Position numbers and translations under genes: made by a program
Source of the DNA: Motacilla alba alba
Taxonomy: Eukaryota > Chordata > Aves > Passeriformes > Motacillidae
Direction of reading: 5' to 3'
NCBI RefSeq assembly: GCF_015832195.1
Contig: NC_052017.1
Span: 106,180,929 to 106,244,928 of the forward strand
Length of the DNA: 64,000 nt
In this document: positions 47,513 through 60,078 of the stretch, in pieces
How positions within the stretch are numbered: position 1 is the stretch's first letter
Layout of the letters: every line of letters begins with the position of its first letter
Notes under the pieces: model-generated
What the model saw: only the letters and a program-made list of their open reading frames with translations
Database searches by the model: none
Told to the model about the DNA's origin: nothing

Positions 47513-50500
47513 TCATTCTAGAACACAGGATGTGCACATCATCTTCAATAGCCTCATGCTTATTTGACTCAGATTGGTTGCTCAGAATCCCCTTGTGGGT
47601 GGAAAGGTCAATAATGAGGCATGAGGGGAAAAAAAAGTCTATTTTGACAAAACTGACCTAGTATAGTATTCCCAGAAAAACTCCATCAGAGAATATCTAG
47701 CAGACTTTTGGATAACCAGCAGTGAAAGGAAAGGGCAGCAAATTAACTGTTGTGATTTACTAAGTGAAAAGGAGTCCTGTATCAGTGGGAAAACCCAGCA
47801 AATCTGATAGCAATCTGCAGATGGCAGTGTTAAACCCCTTGCATATGGCTCACTTTCGATGTCAATACAAATATCAAAGAGGTCAGAACTGGGCCAGAGA
47901 CTCCCTATTTTAATATCTCTGAACACACAGTCTCAGTATAACATTACATAAAACATCTCATGTTCCCAAAATCTAAATACATAATTTGTGACTGATTATA
48001 TGTGTTTGCAACTGGCAGTGAAGGGTGATATATTGTTAATGTCTTTCTGTAAGTGTTGGATGAATAGCTATCAAAACTCTACCATCTATATTGGCATTCA
48101 TATAGCATGGTCTAAAAATACTTCAGTCTCTCTCACTAACTCAGTCCCTCACTACCCTCTAAAACTAGAGGTTTTACTATTTTTCACATCATTTGAATTT
48201 TTATTATATCTAAATAATAAAATGCATTATTAGGATCAATCTAAATCCATGGTATTTGCAGTTTTAGGATTTTCTCCACGGATTTGGCTCTGCTCTCCAG
48301 AATCTAAGCCTTCCCTTTACAGAACTGAACTTTCTCTTGCCTTTCTGGTTGCAAAGGTATCTTGGCAAGATTTAAATTCTGTACCTCTCCAATATATGGC
48401 TTAGTGCTGAGCAGACACAGATTGAACTCAAACTTTCAAGCCACATTCCATTTATAAAATGAAGTCTAATAAAAAAAAGCTTATTTGGCTGCAGAGAGGG
48501 TTGTCACGCTAGCAATTATGTTTCAAACTCTTTTTAACATTTGTAGGTCTTATTTAAAATAAAATTAATAGAAAATGAATGTGATAGATGCATTATTTTC
48601 CAGTTGCAATGAATTTGAATAATATGTAATAATGTATCTAAAAATAATTGCTGCTCTTAATCATAGGTTTTGCTTCAGTGCTATCTGCTTAAATGACCCT
48701 AAGTCATAGAGTACTTTTTAGTGTCTCTTCCCATTTCTTAAAAATTGAATTGCTCTTGCTAAATGAGTGGTGGCTGTCTCTATTCCCTCCCCACAGACCA
48801 CAGAGGATGAGAAAGGAAATATTATCTTTCTTCTATTTCAGAACATTTAGCTAGCTTTAGAGATCTTCTTGACTATCTGCCTAGGAAATTCCCTGGTCAG
48901 AGAGGATGTGCTGCAGCTGGCTGGGTGTAAGATCCATGTAACTTGGAAATGATGCCCCAGTCATTGAATTCACCAAGAGTGGCTTGGGATATGCAAGGAA
49001 CCACTTCCTCAGGGTCAAAACTACCCTGCCACCTCACCAGCAGGGACCAGAGGAGCACAGTCAATTATCCAGTACCACCACAGGGTCATCATCCCCTGGC
49101 CACAAGCTCACTGGTCTGCCATTGTTAAGAGAGAGTATCTCTAGTGCAAACAAGATTAAATCTTTTTGCTTCGTGGAGACAGGAATTTGCTGCCACAGTG
49201 TGCCTACCTGAGTGACCCATCTGTGGGCTCTGCCTGTGGCTCCTAATCTGCCTGGGGGTCCCAGCAGTTGTCATGAAGTCAGTGACTGGCAGTGAGTGGA
49301 AAACCACTGCAAGCCCCGGGCCTTTGGCATCCAGCCCCACATCTCATCTAAGTCCTGCAGTATCCGGTGCAAGCAATGACAGCTAGAGAAGACAACATTA
49401 CCATCTATTTTGGTAAAACACAGAAGGTAATATTTTGCAGGGTATCTTAAGGACAGGAGGGAGCTACAGGAAAAGCACATTGCCCATTCTCTGTTCAGGC
49501 ATCAAATGTATGGAGGCACCTCATCTCACAGATGCAGCTCAGCCAAGTGATATGGAGCCAGATGCCATGACAGGGAGGCATCACACAGCAAGAAAACGAG
49601 GACCAAAGCTCCCATGGACTTCTTGATAGCTCACGCCTGAGAAGAACCCTGGAGGAAAAAGGCATGAATTCTCCAAGGACAATACAGTCCTAAAGCATAA
49701 TAGGACAGTTCAAAGATTCTTAAACTCATGAAATTGGGTACTGGTAGCAATTCAGCCATGCCAGCAGAGCGCCTTCTTCTGACAAAGTTACCCTAAGTGT
49801 CATCATCCAGGGCTTTGTGTATCCATCATGGTCTCTACTGGGAGAAGTAAAGCACAACCTCTTCTCCACAGTCCATCAGGGTTCACCCACCTTTCAATGT
49901 CCCAAGTCCCCTGAGAACTTCAGGCAGATGTCTGCTTACATCCAGAGGCTTTCAAGTTGCCTTACAATCTTTTAAAAAGCTTTGCCTTACAACTTTTACT
50001 ATGGCATGTGTGAAGCATAGAACCTGAATTTAGGTTTTTCATTTGGGAAGAGAGAGAAGCCAGAGGTTCAATCACCATGCTCCAGAGCTGTGGAGCTTGC
50101 CTTACAAGAAGCTACACCTGGGACCTTCAGGAAGGCAGTCCCAAAAGAGCCATGTAAATCCTGGAGGCCTGGCAGAACCCATTCATCCATAGCGTTGGCT
50201 TCATACCAGACTACTACTCTTGGCAGTAAAGTGTGCTATGTAATTAAAAGGTGGGTTTTATTTGTTGAAAGGATTAAACATTTGTAAAATGTTTGACAAA
50301 TGAAACCTTGATTCAAATAAAGATAAGATGGCAAAAGCACTGCATATATTCAATGCTTGGATGTCAAAAGGCAGTTTAGCTCCAAAAATACTCCAAAACC
50401 ACACCTTAATGGTTTTTTTTGCAGAAATTTCCAAGGTCTCCTAAGTGCCACTACAAAATTATACAAAGTGAATTGTCAACTCACAGAGCTCACAAGTCAG

Positions 50501-53500
50501 AGCACCGGCAATAACAAACAACCAAATAAACAGACGAAGAGTAGAAAGACAACTGGTTAAAGACAGCAGAGTTCTAGAAAACATTAATTACAGAGGTATC
50601 GATGTTCACAGCAGGCTGCCATCTCTGCCAGCCCTGTTTCTCATGATTCATACCAGAGAAGCAGGGTCAGTTTTGTCCCATTATTTATCACTAATTTAGC
50701 ATGAAGTACATATTAAAAGGATTTTTTACCATGGGCTCTGGCTTCACTTAAGCAAGAGATACCAAGCAGCCTTGAGACCTATTAAGCACAAAAAAAATAC
50801 AGAGATTTTCACTGGACATAGAGTGCAAATTATCCATTCTGAGTCTCAAGGAAGCTAAGCTTAGCTTAGCTAAACTAAGATATCAGCTGGATGTTCTGAA
50901 GTTACATTGCATGGGCCAAAACCTGAAAATTCATCAGAATACCCATATACCAGAGTACTTAGGTGGCTGGTTAAATCAATAAGTGATTTACATTTTTAAC
51001 ATTTGCTGTAGAATTTTGGAGCTAACACCTTCTGCAATAAAAAGAAACTGGGGGAAAATGCACAGAATTCCTGTTTTCTGGGAAAAGCCTTAACAGCACC
51101 AGTTGCTTTTCCCGGTACAGGTTTTGCAGTATGTACTAATTCTGAGCAAACATGGTTTGGACAGGTTTGATACTGTCTCTTTGTTTTATGGTATGACTAT
51201 GGGAAATAGCCAGGTGATAAATACATTGACTAGCCACAGCTCTTGCCATCCGTAAAAGTTTGCTTCAGTTTTCCCTCTTTACTGGTTAAATCCCACCAGC
51301 TTATTCCCGTCAGTCAAGGCTTATGTGAAGTAGTGAGCCAGTCAGCCTCAGGCTAGGTAAAGCAGTGTTTTGGCCCTGTCTGACTTTGGTTGTATTGTGT
51401 TACCTGTGATATTCTCTAACCAAGAGAGAATTGCAGAGCTATTGAGAAGTGGAGCAGGGCCTCGTCCCACCACAGCAGCCTGCTTCCTGAGAAGCTAGCA
51501 GCTCTAGACAAGCTGAAAGTGAAATTTTAGTATGGCCTTGGCAACACTCCATTGGCATGTCCCCAAATTTACACTACTGTAACCAAGATCAGTGCCTGTG
51601 CCAGCATCTGTATTATATTAAAGATAAATTGGACAAGATGTGTTCATATCTGAACTAAACTCAGCAAATAAAAAATGAACTTAACAAAATAAAATCAGAT
51701 GGTCTGACTCATCCTCTTTTGAGAGATCCTGATAAAATATGGCTGTTCCAGAAGCTCTGATGTGATCTTAATAAAAGATGACACTGTGAAAAAGGCGGAA
51801 GGGAAAGCACGGCAGGCGGGAAACTTGACAAAAAGAAGTTTTCACTGTGCCTGGATCCCAGCTCATATAAATGGAAATAGATGAGAAACCTCAGCTTCCT
51901 TCATTGGCATATGCAGCATAAAATCACTGCATAGGCAGAACACTGTGAGCATGCCCAGTAGGTAGGCACCAGACTATAATTTCTTGTTCAAAATACCAAA
52001 ATGCACCAGATTAAGTGTAAGAATGAGGACATGATATGAAACAGGAATGAGCTAAGGTACAAAACAGGAGGGATGACTGGAGCCCACCTCCTCCTACTTC
52101 CAAAAAAGCTGCCTAATCATTAGCCTGGGGAGTCATGCTTTCACTCGCCTTTTCTCCTTTTCTCAGTGAATTCAAACCATTTTTCTGCACAGTGGTGCAG
52201 CTTCATGAGGAGTAGTAAAGCATTCCCAGAAAAATCTATAGTCTAATGACTAGAAGTGTGTTTGAATTCTTTCCAAAGAGGATAGAAACTGAGTGTGGAT
52301 TTCCTACTTTCCAACCCCTAGGCTGATGCAAGATAGAAATGGTGATGGTTGCTTTTCCCCAAGTTTTTAAAACACAGTGAGGCCTTCAGAGAGTTTTACA
52401 AGGAACTTGGTCAAGCCAGGCTGCACTAGGCATGCTCTGAGAGCATCTCCAAAGCCTGTCAAGGGGCTGATGTGACCTGTTGTTTGATCATTACTGTGAA
52501 GGAAGGGGTTGGGCAGATGATTTGTTTTCATACCTTGATGGACTGAAGGAATGGTAGTTAAGAGGGAGAAAATATGAGCATAACAGTAAAGGTGGAATCA
52601 TCTACTTCAGAACTACAGAAAGTACCTTTGGATGCCAGGTAAAGGAGCAATCACAGCTCTACAGCCATATCCCACAGTGTCGTATTGAACTGACTACTTG
52701 TCAGGTGTTTGGCCATATCATTTAACTAGCAACATTCCTTCATCTGTGTTATTTTACATACATGTGTGTCATCTGTAGGGGTTGTGTCCTCACATCTGGG
52801 CCCATTGTGTCCCTGTAGGGGACAGTCTCCCCTACTGCATGCCCTGGGTCCCACAGACATCAAGCCTAGGAGCAGCAGCCAGAGTGAGACCACAATGTCC
52901 TTGAAATTATTCTACTCTATGGAAGCTGAGGATGCAGACAACACACAGGAGAAGGATGCACTCTACAGATGGACATGGGTGAGATCAGATGCAGCCAGAG
53001 ATCCAAAGGATCAGTCAAATGGTTTCACATGGAACTTCCTCTCCAATGGCACTTACAGCCTTGCCAGCAAAGCCAATGTCCTTTAGGGCTTGCACCCAGG
53101 ACACTGAATGTAGGAGTGCTCCCATGTGAACTCTGGCAGTTCTTTCTCAGTAAAGTCAAGGAAAAAGAGACGATAACGCAGCCAGGCATGAGAAGACCTT
53201 TGTAATGGGGTCATTAAGATCAACCTGAGAGTACATTCACAAATATCATGACAACATTGTGGATGCTAAGTGCTATCTAAAAAATGCACTCCTGTCTAAG
53301 TGCTAGTATTAGACAAGGTGCATTCTTGTCAAATACTGTTTGGTCCAGTAATTGAAAAGGATCATTAAACATTTACTGAAAGTCAAACTGGAAACACAAG
53401 GATGAATGGAGCTGTACTTGAATACCCCATAGCTGTCACTGATACCACAGTTTAAGTGGCAGCACATTTCAGGTTTGCAGGAGAGGACAGTCAGTCTTCA

Positions 53501-53848
53501 CATACACACATACATGCAGCTAAGGAAGATGACATTGAAAGGGGACACTTTTCCATGTGTGATCATCCTCTGTGATCTTGTCTTAGAGCACTGGATATCA
53601 AGTTGTAGCAAAGCATCGATATTTGCACTTGCACTCCATTCATACTGACACACCTACAGATTTATTTCACATAAATATTTGATATGACAACAGATTTGAT
53701 ATCAAGCAGGCAGAGTTTGAATTATTTAATTGTTTTCGTAGAGTATTTTATTTTTTATTATTTAATGAATGCTGACTTCGTGATTGGAGCTGGACAACCA
53801 CAAAGTAAGCCTTAACTCCAATGTGCTCATGAGCTGACCTAAAGAAGT
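47513..53848. other. Long non-genic stretch
   Basis: No recognisable gene, RNA gene or transposon family in 6.3 kb. A short self-complementary run of GCTAAGCTTAGC and TTAGCTAAAC words lies near 50852-50879. The 106-codon plus frame at 52766-53086 has no recognisable domain. Confidence 0.5.
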
Positions 53849-53985
53849 CACAGAATCCTAGAATGGTTTGGGTTGGAAGGGACCTTGAAGACCACCTAGT
53901 TCCAATCCTCCTGTCCTGGGCAGGGACATCTTCCACTAGACCAGATTGCTCAAAGTTCCATCCAAACTTGGCCTTGGTTGGTCTT
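53849..53985 (-). mobile_element. CR1 LINE 3' end, minus orientation
   Basis: CACAGAATCCTAGAATGGTT, then GGGTTGGAAGGGACCTTGAA, then CCCTGTCC/GGGCAGGGACATCTTCC type sequence and CCAGATTGCTCAAAG is the reverse complement of a typical avian CR1 3' region. Only the 3' untranslated region and the last bases of ORF2 remain. Confidence 0.9.
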
Positions 53986-56900
53986 GGCTTTGAGGAATTC
54001 TAGCCTCCATTAAATTCTGATGCATGATGTTGTCTCAACACAATCTTCAAGATTAACCAGACCAGCACCAAACCTACAGATGAACACTGAGATGGTCTCC
54101 TGGTAAAACAGACCATGGATCAGTGTCAAACCCAGGGTCAGAGTTTTTGCAATCTCCCATCTCCCTTCTTCCCTCCTATCAACTCCTTAGCTGCAGCAGA
54201 CAGAACTTTTCTCAAGATTTGATGTGACGTATTTAAGATGTGAAAACAACAGAGGAAAAATTAAAATGTTTGTGATCCATTATGCAGAAGGCTCATATAC
54301 TGCATGAAAATATTATTTACTTGAGTTTTCTATTCTAAAACTTGATTTTGTATTCAAGATTTAAGGTCTCCATGGAGGTGGAAAAACACTTTGAGACTCT
54401 GAGGCTTTGAAATGCTGAATTGCCTTGTATAAGATAAAATCGATATTTGGGAAAAAAAAAAGCAAAGTGGAAATTAATGTTCTTGTAATAGGTGAGTAGC
54501 TTTTACACAATTATTTCATGGTGATAGACTTGGTTTTGATGTAGCTTAATTAGCAGAATATAAATTATATATGTTTTTCTAAAGATGTGCATATGTATAT
54601 TACAAGACTTTTTTATTTCATTGTGGAGCAAACCATTTGATGTGGCTCTGCAAAAAGCTCTAATACACATCAAAAAGCAATCAACAAACTCTTTGAGTAC
54701 ATCAAGCAGGATAATTTAGATGGTTTTTAATCAGGATTATGAAAATATAATTAGGTGGTTTCATGTTGGTTGGTGAGTGCGTAGGGAAAAGTGATTCTCC
54801 AAACAGAAAAATATGGATAACATTACCCAGGAGCCGTGAAACAACCGCACACACATGCATACACAAACCAAACAGAAAAGACTTCTGGCCTGCTTCTCTA
54901 GTAGATCAGCAGGTAACATGTTTAAATAGAATGTCATTTCCTTTAGGATGTCAGGAAGATTCTTATTTAACAGACAGATTACACAGAAGGAGCTTTGGAA
55001 AAATGCCCCTTTTTAATGTGCTTGAAATCATTAGTCTGCAGTCTAATAAAATAAAATCCTCTTTTCAGAATTTAGTCAATGAGCAGAAGATGCACTTTGG
55101 GTCTAATCAAACCAGAGTTTTACTGAAGGAAACAAGAGAGTGCTTTAACTATGTCTGGGCCTCTAGTACCAGAGCAAATGGCACATCTGTTTGCAGGCTA
55201 TTCAGGTGAAGACTTCTCTCTTCAACTGCTGTAAATGCCTGCCATTCCTTAATTCCAAGGAATACTGACTAAAGACTCCTTTCTTAAGAGCTGCCACATC
55301 TAACCAACCTCATCTATGCAGGTTCTCTTCTCACGTTCTCATTGCTCAAAGCTTCCCTGTGGTTTCAGTTCTTTTTGATGAGCTGATCCTGATCTCTGTT
55401 TCTCAAAACCTAACTTTTCTCTACAGCATTTGATTAATCCTGAACACTGTGTGCCATGTGCCATGATGTTCACCCACTTACATCAAAGTATCTTAAATAT
55501 TTGAAGTGTTATTCTCAAGTCCTTTACTTTTATGTGCTAGCATTACATTTCTGGTTGTCTTTGAGCACTGAGCAGATGTTCTCCCTATTCATAGATCCAT
55601 CTTTTGGCTGGATGTAGATAATCCATAACCCCACAGAACCCTCAGAACACGCCTGTCTGTACATAATCCTCACACCAATACTCCTTCTGTCACGTTCTTC
55701 CTTCATCTGACTGGTTCTGGCAAAACAAGGTTACCACTGTCAGCTTGCCAATACATTAAAGAATTAAAGAGACATTTTTTATTTTTTGCTGTAGTGAAAA
55801 CCGCCTAGTTTGTCCTTACTCTTTTTTGCCTCTCCTCGCTGGGTCCTATTTCTTGCGCCGAGAGAGTGATTATCCCTGTAGTGATGGCTAGAGAGATCTC
55901 AATAATCTTCTACAATCTCATGTGGATCCCTAACAAATACTCTCTCCACTTCACACCAAAGGCTAGATCTGTTTTCAGTGACTTAGAGGAAATGCATTTC
56001 ATACTGTTATAGTGATAAAAAAATTACTTCAGATGCTTTTTAAGCACTCTGATAGCTTTTTTTTTTTTTAATTTAGATACATACTTTTGATAGGAATCTT
56101 AAAGAATCTTATATTGGGGGAAGAAAAAAATACCAAGTTTGTAGATGTCTGAAATGGCTTGGGGTTTTTTTGTCAGTTAAACATGAGTTAACAGTGTGTC
56201 CTTGGAGGCTCTTATGAAAGAAAATGCCACCTTTGAGTCAGTCAGTCTGAAGTCAAAAGTAAAGTACTTATATGCTGAAATAGCAATCACAGAACACAGT
56301 GTAGGTGAAAGTCAGAAGTTTGTTTTTTTAAGACTAAATGAAACAGCAATTAAGTGCCCTTTATTTTAAGGGCAAAAGGAACAACAGAAGTCACTGCCCA
56401 GAGCATAGCTCAGCATCACAAGGCAAGAGCAAAAAGGGCAGGAGCAGAGAGTACACCAGCAGCTCTCCTGGGTGAAGTTGTGAGTGAAACAGCTGTGGGG
56501 GGTTGCATGTTGTAGGTGGATGTGTGAGGGAATGAAAAATAATGAGAAAAGAGAAGACATTGGGAAAGCCACCTGCAGGAGTGGAATAGTGCAGTGTCAG
56601 GGGGTGAAACAAAAATACAGTTCTTCTTGGCTGAGTGTTCCCTAAAAAGAGACTTGCACTTCCAAACATGGAACTACTTTGCTTGTTCCTGCCTTGCTGC
56701 AATAACACTTTGCTGTAATAACAACCTCTGGAAATAAACAGGGCCTTTCCCAAAGAAATCCTGGGTTCCTATCATCCTCTTCCATTCCTAATGCAACAAA
56801 GACAGCAAGGCCCAGATTTTGGATAGCTACTTGCACCATGGGGACAAAAATACTAGCTGGCATCAAAGCCTGTGCTGCACAGATTAGATCTTCTTATCAA

Positions 56901-57030
56901 GAGTTAGAGAGATGAACTACTGCTCTCTGCCCGGGAGGATGGGGTCCATGCCTTCCCATGTGCTGTTGCAGGCAGCATTGCTTTCTTCCTTTTGGAAGAC
57001 TGCTAAAAACTCTGGCCTGAGCTGTTACTG
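53986..57030. other. Non-genic stretch
   Basis: No recognised gene or repeat family. A 148-codon plus frame (54763-55209) and a 120-codon minus frame (56391-56753) show no domains. Homopolymer runs lie near 54450 and 56058. Confidence 0.45.
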
Positions 57031-57090
57031 CTGAAGTGAATGGGAGTTTTGCCATTGACTTCAAGGAGACAAGAAGCAAATCGGGCCTTC
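57031..57090 (+). repeat. Ancient amniote repeat with self-complementary core, copy 2
   Basis: GAAGTGAATGGGAGTTTTGC followed by CATTGACTTCAAGGAG and AAATCGGGCC is the plus-strand form of the repeat seen reversed at 42061-42125. Only the core is clear and flanks are too decayed to set the ends. Confidence 0.55.
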
Positions 57091-57499
57091 TGCTTGCAAA
57101 TCCAGTCTTTATAGTCCTTTCCAGATACTAAATAAAACTGTGCTTGGAAGTAATTTGAATGCCAGCAAGCTGGGCCAGTTTGCCATGGATTTCAAAGATG
57201 CCCAACAATGTAATGTTTATTAAGATACAAATAAAGTGTCTTCTTCACAGTGCAATGTGCAATTTCCTTCTCAGTAAAAAAATAAACGTGCCTTATGTGC
57301 AAACAATTTTAGCATTTCTGTTTTTATGCCATCTTACTGACAAGAAACTCCCAGCTGTTATAATTTGTCTCATCCTTCTCTCTCTTGTAGAACCAGCCTT
57401 TGTTCCTTTTTGCAGTGCCAGGGACTTGCTGAGCTCCACCTGATGTGATTTGTCCAGGCATTAATAATGCATCTTCAAGATGCAAGATGCATGAATTCC

Positions 57500-58440
57500 T
57501 TTAGTAACAGATCCGCCGGCAGACTGCCGCACCGTATTGTGCCATTTTCCCGAGATGGGGGAGGCAAGAGGGCCACACAGGCATCATGCACCCGCACAGG
57601 TCACCCGGCTTGGGATTGAGGGGGCTCCTGTTATTACGAGGGGGTCACTACATCCTCACGACGAGGTCAGGCTGAGGATAATGAACATTACAGGAGACGT
57701 TCCGCCAGCAGGCAGGTCCTTACCCGCCATCCAAGGAATCCCTGTGGGACGACCTGAGGTGTCCACACTGACAGTGACTTTAGGAGAGCTGGCAAGCAGG
57801 GGTCTAGTGCCGCCCCGCTGGCAAGCGCTGTCCCTAAACATTACCAAACCAAATCAGCTTTGCCTTCGAGCGCTCCTCTCAGCCTCCCCTTCTGTCAGGA
57901 CAGCACGGGTCGGCAGCTCGGCACCCGGAGGATAAGCTTTACGGACGGTGTGTGCTGCGGAGGAGGGAGGCTCGCCCTGGGCAGACACCGCACACGCCTG
58001 GTCCTCACCCACTCCCGGGGACCGCGGAGGGATCTGACGGCCGCCTCCCGCACCTCAGTGCCGCTTTCCCCGTGCGCCAATGTGTATGTGTGTGCGTGTG
58101 CATATACCTATATCTATAGATCTCGTTTAATCGATACGATCGCTCGCAGAGCCGCGCTCCCGGACCGCGGCTCGGCTCTGCCGGCGTAGCCATGGCAACG
58201 GCTCCGGCTCCCGGCGTGGGGCCGCGGCCCAGGCCCCGCCGGCACGGCCCCGGCACAGCCCCCGCACTGCCCCGGCCCCGCCAGCACAGCCCCGGCACAG
58301 GCTCCGTTCTGCCTCGGCACAGCCCCGGCACTGCCCCGGCCCCGCCAGCGTTGTCCCGGCCCCAGCAGCACAGCCCCGGCACAGTCCCGGCACTGCCCCG
58401 GTCCCACCGGCACAGCCTAGGCCCCATCACGTGTAGACAT
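57500..58440. promoter_or_regulatory. CpG-rich block, candidate promoter with RFX X-box
   Basis: This is the only CpG-dense region of the window, with many CG dinucleotides from GATCCGCCGG (57511) to the CACGTG E-box at 58428-58433. It has a GCCAAT word at 58076-58081 and GTAGCCATGGCAAC at 58186-58199, which fits the RFX X-box consensus GTNRCC-N2-RGYAAC exactly. X-boxes of this form are typical of ciliary gene promoters. The same motif places an ATG in a strong Kozak setting (GCCATGG) at 58192. That frame (117 codons to 58545) is Pro/Ala/Arg-rich because of the minisatellite and I do not recognise it. The block could be the first exon and promoter of an unrecognised gene or noncoding RNA. It is cut off by the CR1 starting near 58562. 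Confidence 0.5.
58225..58425 (+). repeat. GC-rich minisatellite, about 62-64 bp period
   Basis: The word CACTGCCCCGG recurs at 58265, 58329 and 58391 (spacing 64 and 62), and CAGCCCCGGCAC-like words fill the space between. About three diverged units are present inside the CpG-rich block. The repeat explains the long Pro/Ala and Gly/Arg frames on both strands here. Confidence 0.8.
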
Positions 58441-58561
58441 TGTGTCCCCCAGGACTCGCAGGTGTTGTTGTCAGTGATCCACAAGGTTACAGACCGCAGG
58501 CCCAGCCCTGCCTTCTGCGGCTGTGTCTGTATGTACCCACTATAGGTACATTCTGTGCACA

Positions 58562-59272
58562 GAGGGGCCTGGGCGTCCTGCTGGACAACGAGCTGTCCGT
58601 GAACCAGCTGTCCAACCTCAGTTGTATGCTGGGATGTATTAGGAAGACCATTGCCAGCAGGTTAAAGGAGCTAATCCTGCCCCTCTGCTCAGCCCTGGTG
58701 AGGCCACGTCTGGAATGCTGGAATGCTACGTTCAGTTCTTGGATCCCAATACAAGAAAGACCTGGAATGCTAAGTTCAGTTCTTGGATCCCAGACATGGA
58801 GCTCCTGGAGTCCAGCAGAGGGCAACAACAGTGGCTGTGGGGACTGCAGTGTCTCTCTTACCAAGGAATAGTTGAGGCAGCTGGGCCTGTTCAGCCTCAA
58901 AAAAAGACAAGTCAGAGGGGATCTCATCAATGTGTGTAAATATCTAAAGGGAGGGTGTCAAGAAGATGTAGACAGGCTCTTCTCAGTGGTCTCAATCAAT
59001 AGGATGTTTAATCAACAAGGCAATGGGCAGAAACTGATGAACAGAGGTTTCCACCTGAATATGAGGAAGAACTTCTTTATTGTGAGAGTGACCACGTACT
59101 GGAACAGATTGCCAGTAGAGGTTGTGGAGACTCTCTCACTGGAGATATTCAAGAATCATCTGGATGCAATCCTGTGCCATGTGCGCTAGGATGACCTTGC
59201 TTGAGCAGGAATGTTCGACCAGATGATCCATTTTAGTCCTTTCCAACTTTTGCCATTCAGTGATTCTCTAAT
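58562..59272 (+). mobile_element. CR1 LINE, 5'-truncated, ORF2 C-terminus plus 3' end
   Basis: Translated pieces follow the CR1 ORF2 order: GLGVLLDNELSVNQLSNLS, then LGCIRKTIASRLKELILPLC, SALVRPRLE, then in another frame QLGLFSLKKRQVRGDLINV, CKYLKGGCQEDVDRLFSVV, FHLNMRKNFFIVRVTTYWNR and LPVEVVETLSLEIFKNHLDA. The 3' tail ends GCCATTCAGTGATTCTCT. Frames are disrupted near 58715-58870, where a 44-bp tandem duplication is present (CTGGAATGCT(A)CGTTCAGTT at 58718 and again at 58762). The reverse transcriptase core and everything upstream are missing, so it was dead on arrival. Confidence 0.95.
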
Positions 59273-59712
59273 ACACGCATACAAACAACCCATTTACAAG
59301 ACAACATTTCTGGTAATGTTTTCAAGCTTCCCAGTGCATGGCAATGGTAAGACATCACTAAGGTCCTTGGGAGAGAGGAGATCCTTTCCCGAAGGCCTTG
59401 GCAATCAGCAAGGGAATCATAAAGCAGCTCAGTATGAATGCAGTCAACACCGACAGCCAGTCCGCTCTGCCATCTAAAAGCGTTACACAAAATTTGCCGT
59501 CAAAAGCCACCAAAGCTGGTGCAGGCAAGCCTGGCACACCTGTTTTGGTGTGGGCTGCAGACAGCTGTCACCTTGGATTGTTGGATGTCAGTCATGTCCC
59601 CTCCACACAAAAGCACTGTCAAGTCTGGTGGGCTGTGCTTAGTGTGACACTTTCCTCTGTTCGACAGGCTTTTGAACATTTCAGGAAAAGATATGCATCT
59701 TCTTTTCATGTT
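59273..59712. other. Spacer between two CR1 copies
   Basis: This 440-bp gap is not CR1. A plus frame from 59398 (NTDSQSALPSKSVTQNLPSK ...) is open into the next CR1 but has no recognisable domain. A TTCGACAG acceptor-like site lies near 59667. It may be unique DNA that flanked the CpG-rich block before the CR1 insertions. Confidence 0.4.
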
Positions 59713-60078
59713 CACAGAATCACAGAATGGGTCAGATTGAAAGTTATCATAGTGCGTCACCTGGTGATCCTGATCAACTTCTGTGTTCAAGCAGGGTCAT
59801 CCTAAGAGCACATTGCACAGGCTGTGTCCATATGGTTTTTCAATGAGACACACAACCTCTCTGGGCAGTCTGTCCCAGAGCACAATCATCCACACAGTGA
59901 AGAACTTCTTCCTCATGTTCAGGCAGAGCTTCCTGTGCAGCAGTTTCTGCCTTTTGCCTCTTGTCTTATTGATTGGCACCACCACTGTGTCCACCCTTTT
60001 GACACCAACCCTTTACATACTTACCCACTTTAATGTGGTCCCCCTCTCAGTTATCCCTTTTCAAGACTGAACAGGCAG
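59713..60078 (-). mobile_element. CR1 LINE 3' part, minus orientation
   Basis: The plus strand begins CACAGAATCACAGAATGGGT and continues as reverse complement of CR1. The minus frame contains LCLNMRKKFFTVWM and LWDRLPREVVCLI, the ORF2 C-terminal block. The 3' untranslated region is about 100 bp and ORF2 extends to about 60078 with frame breaks. It faces the 58.6-kb copy tail to tail. Confidence 0.9.

Noticed and set aside
58005..58484. 159-codon minus frame rich in Gly, Ala and Arg
   Set aside because: A shadow of the GC-rich minisatellite and CpG block; a Thr-His run comes from the TG-rich stretch at 58083-58100.
59398..59805. 135-codon plus frame between CR1 copies
   Set aside because: Runs into antisense CR1 sequence and has no recognisable domain, so not called as a gene.
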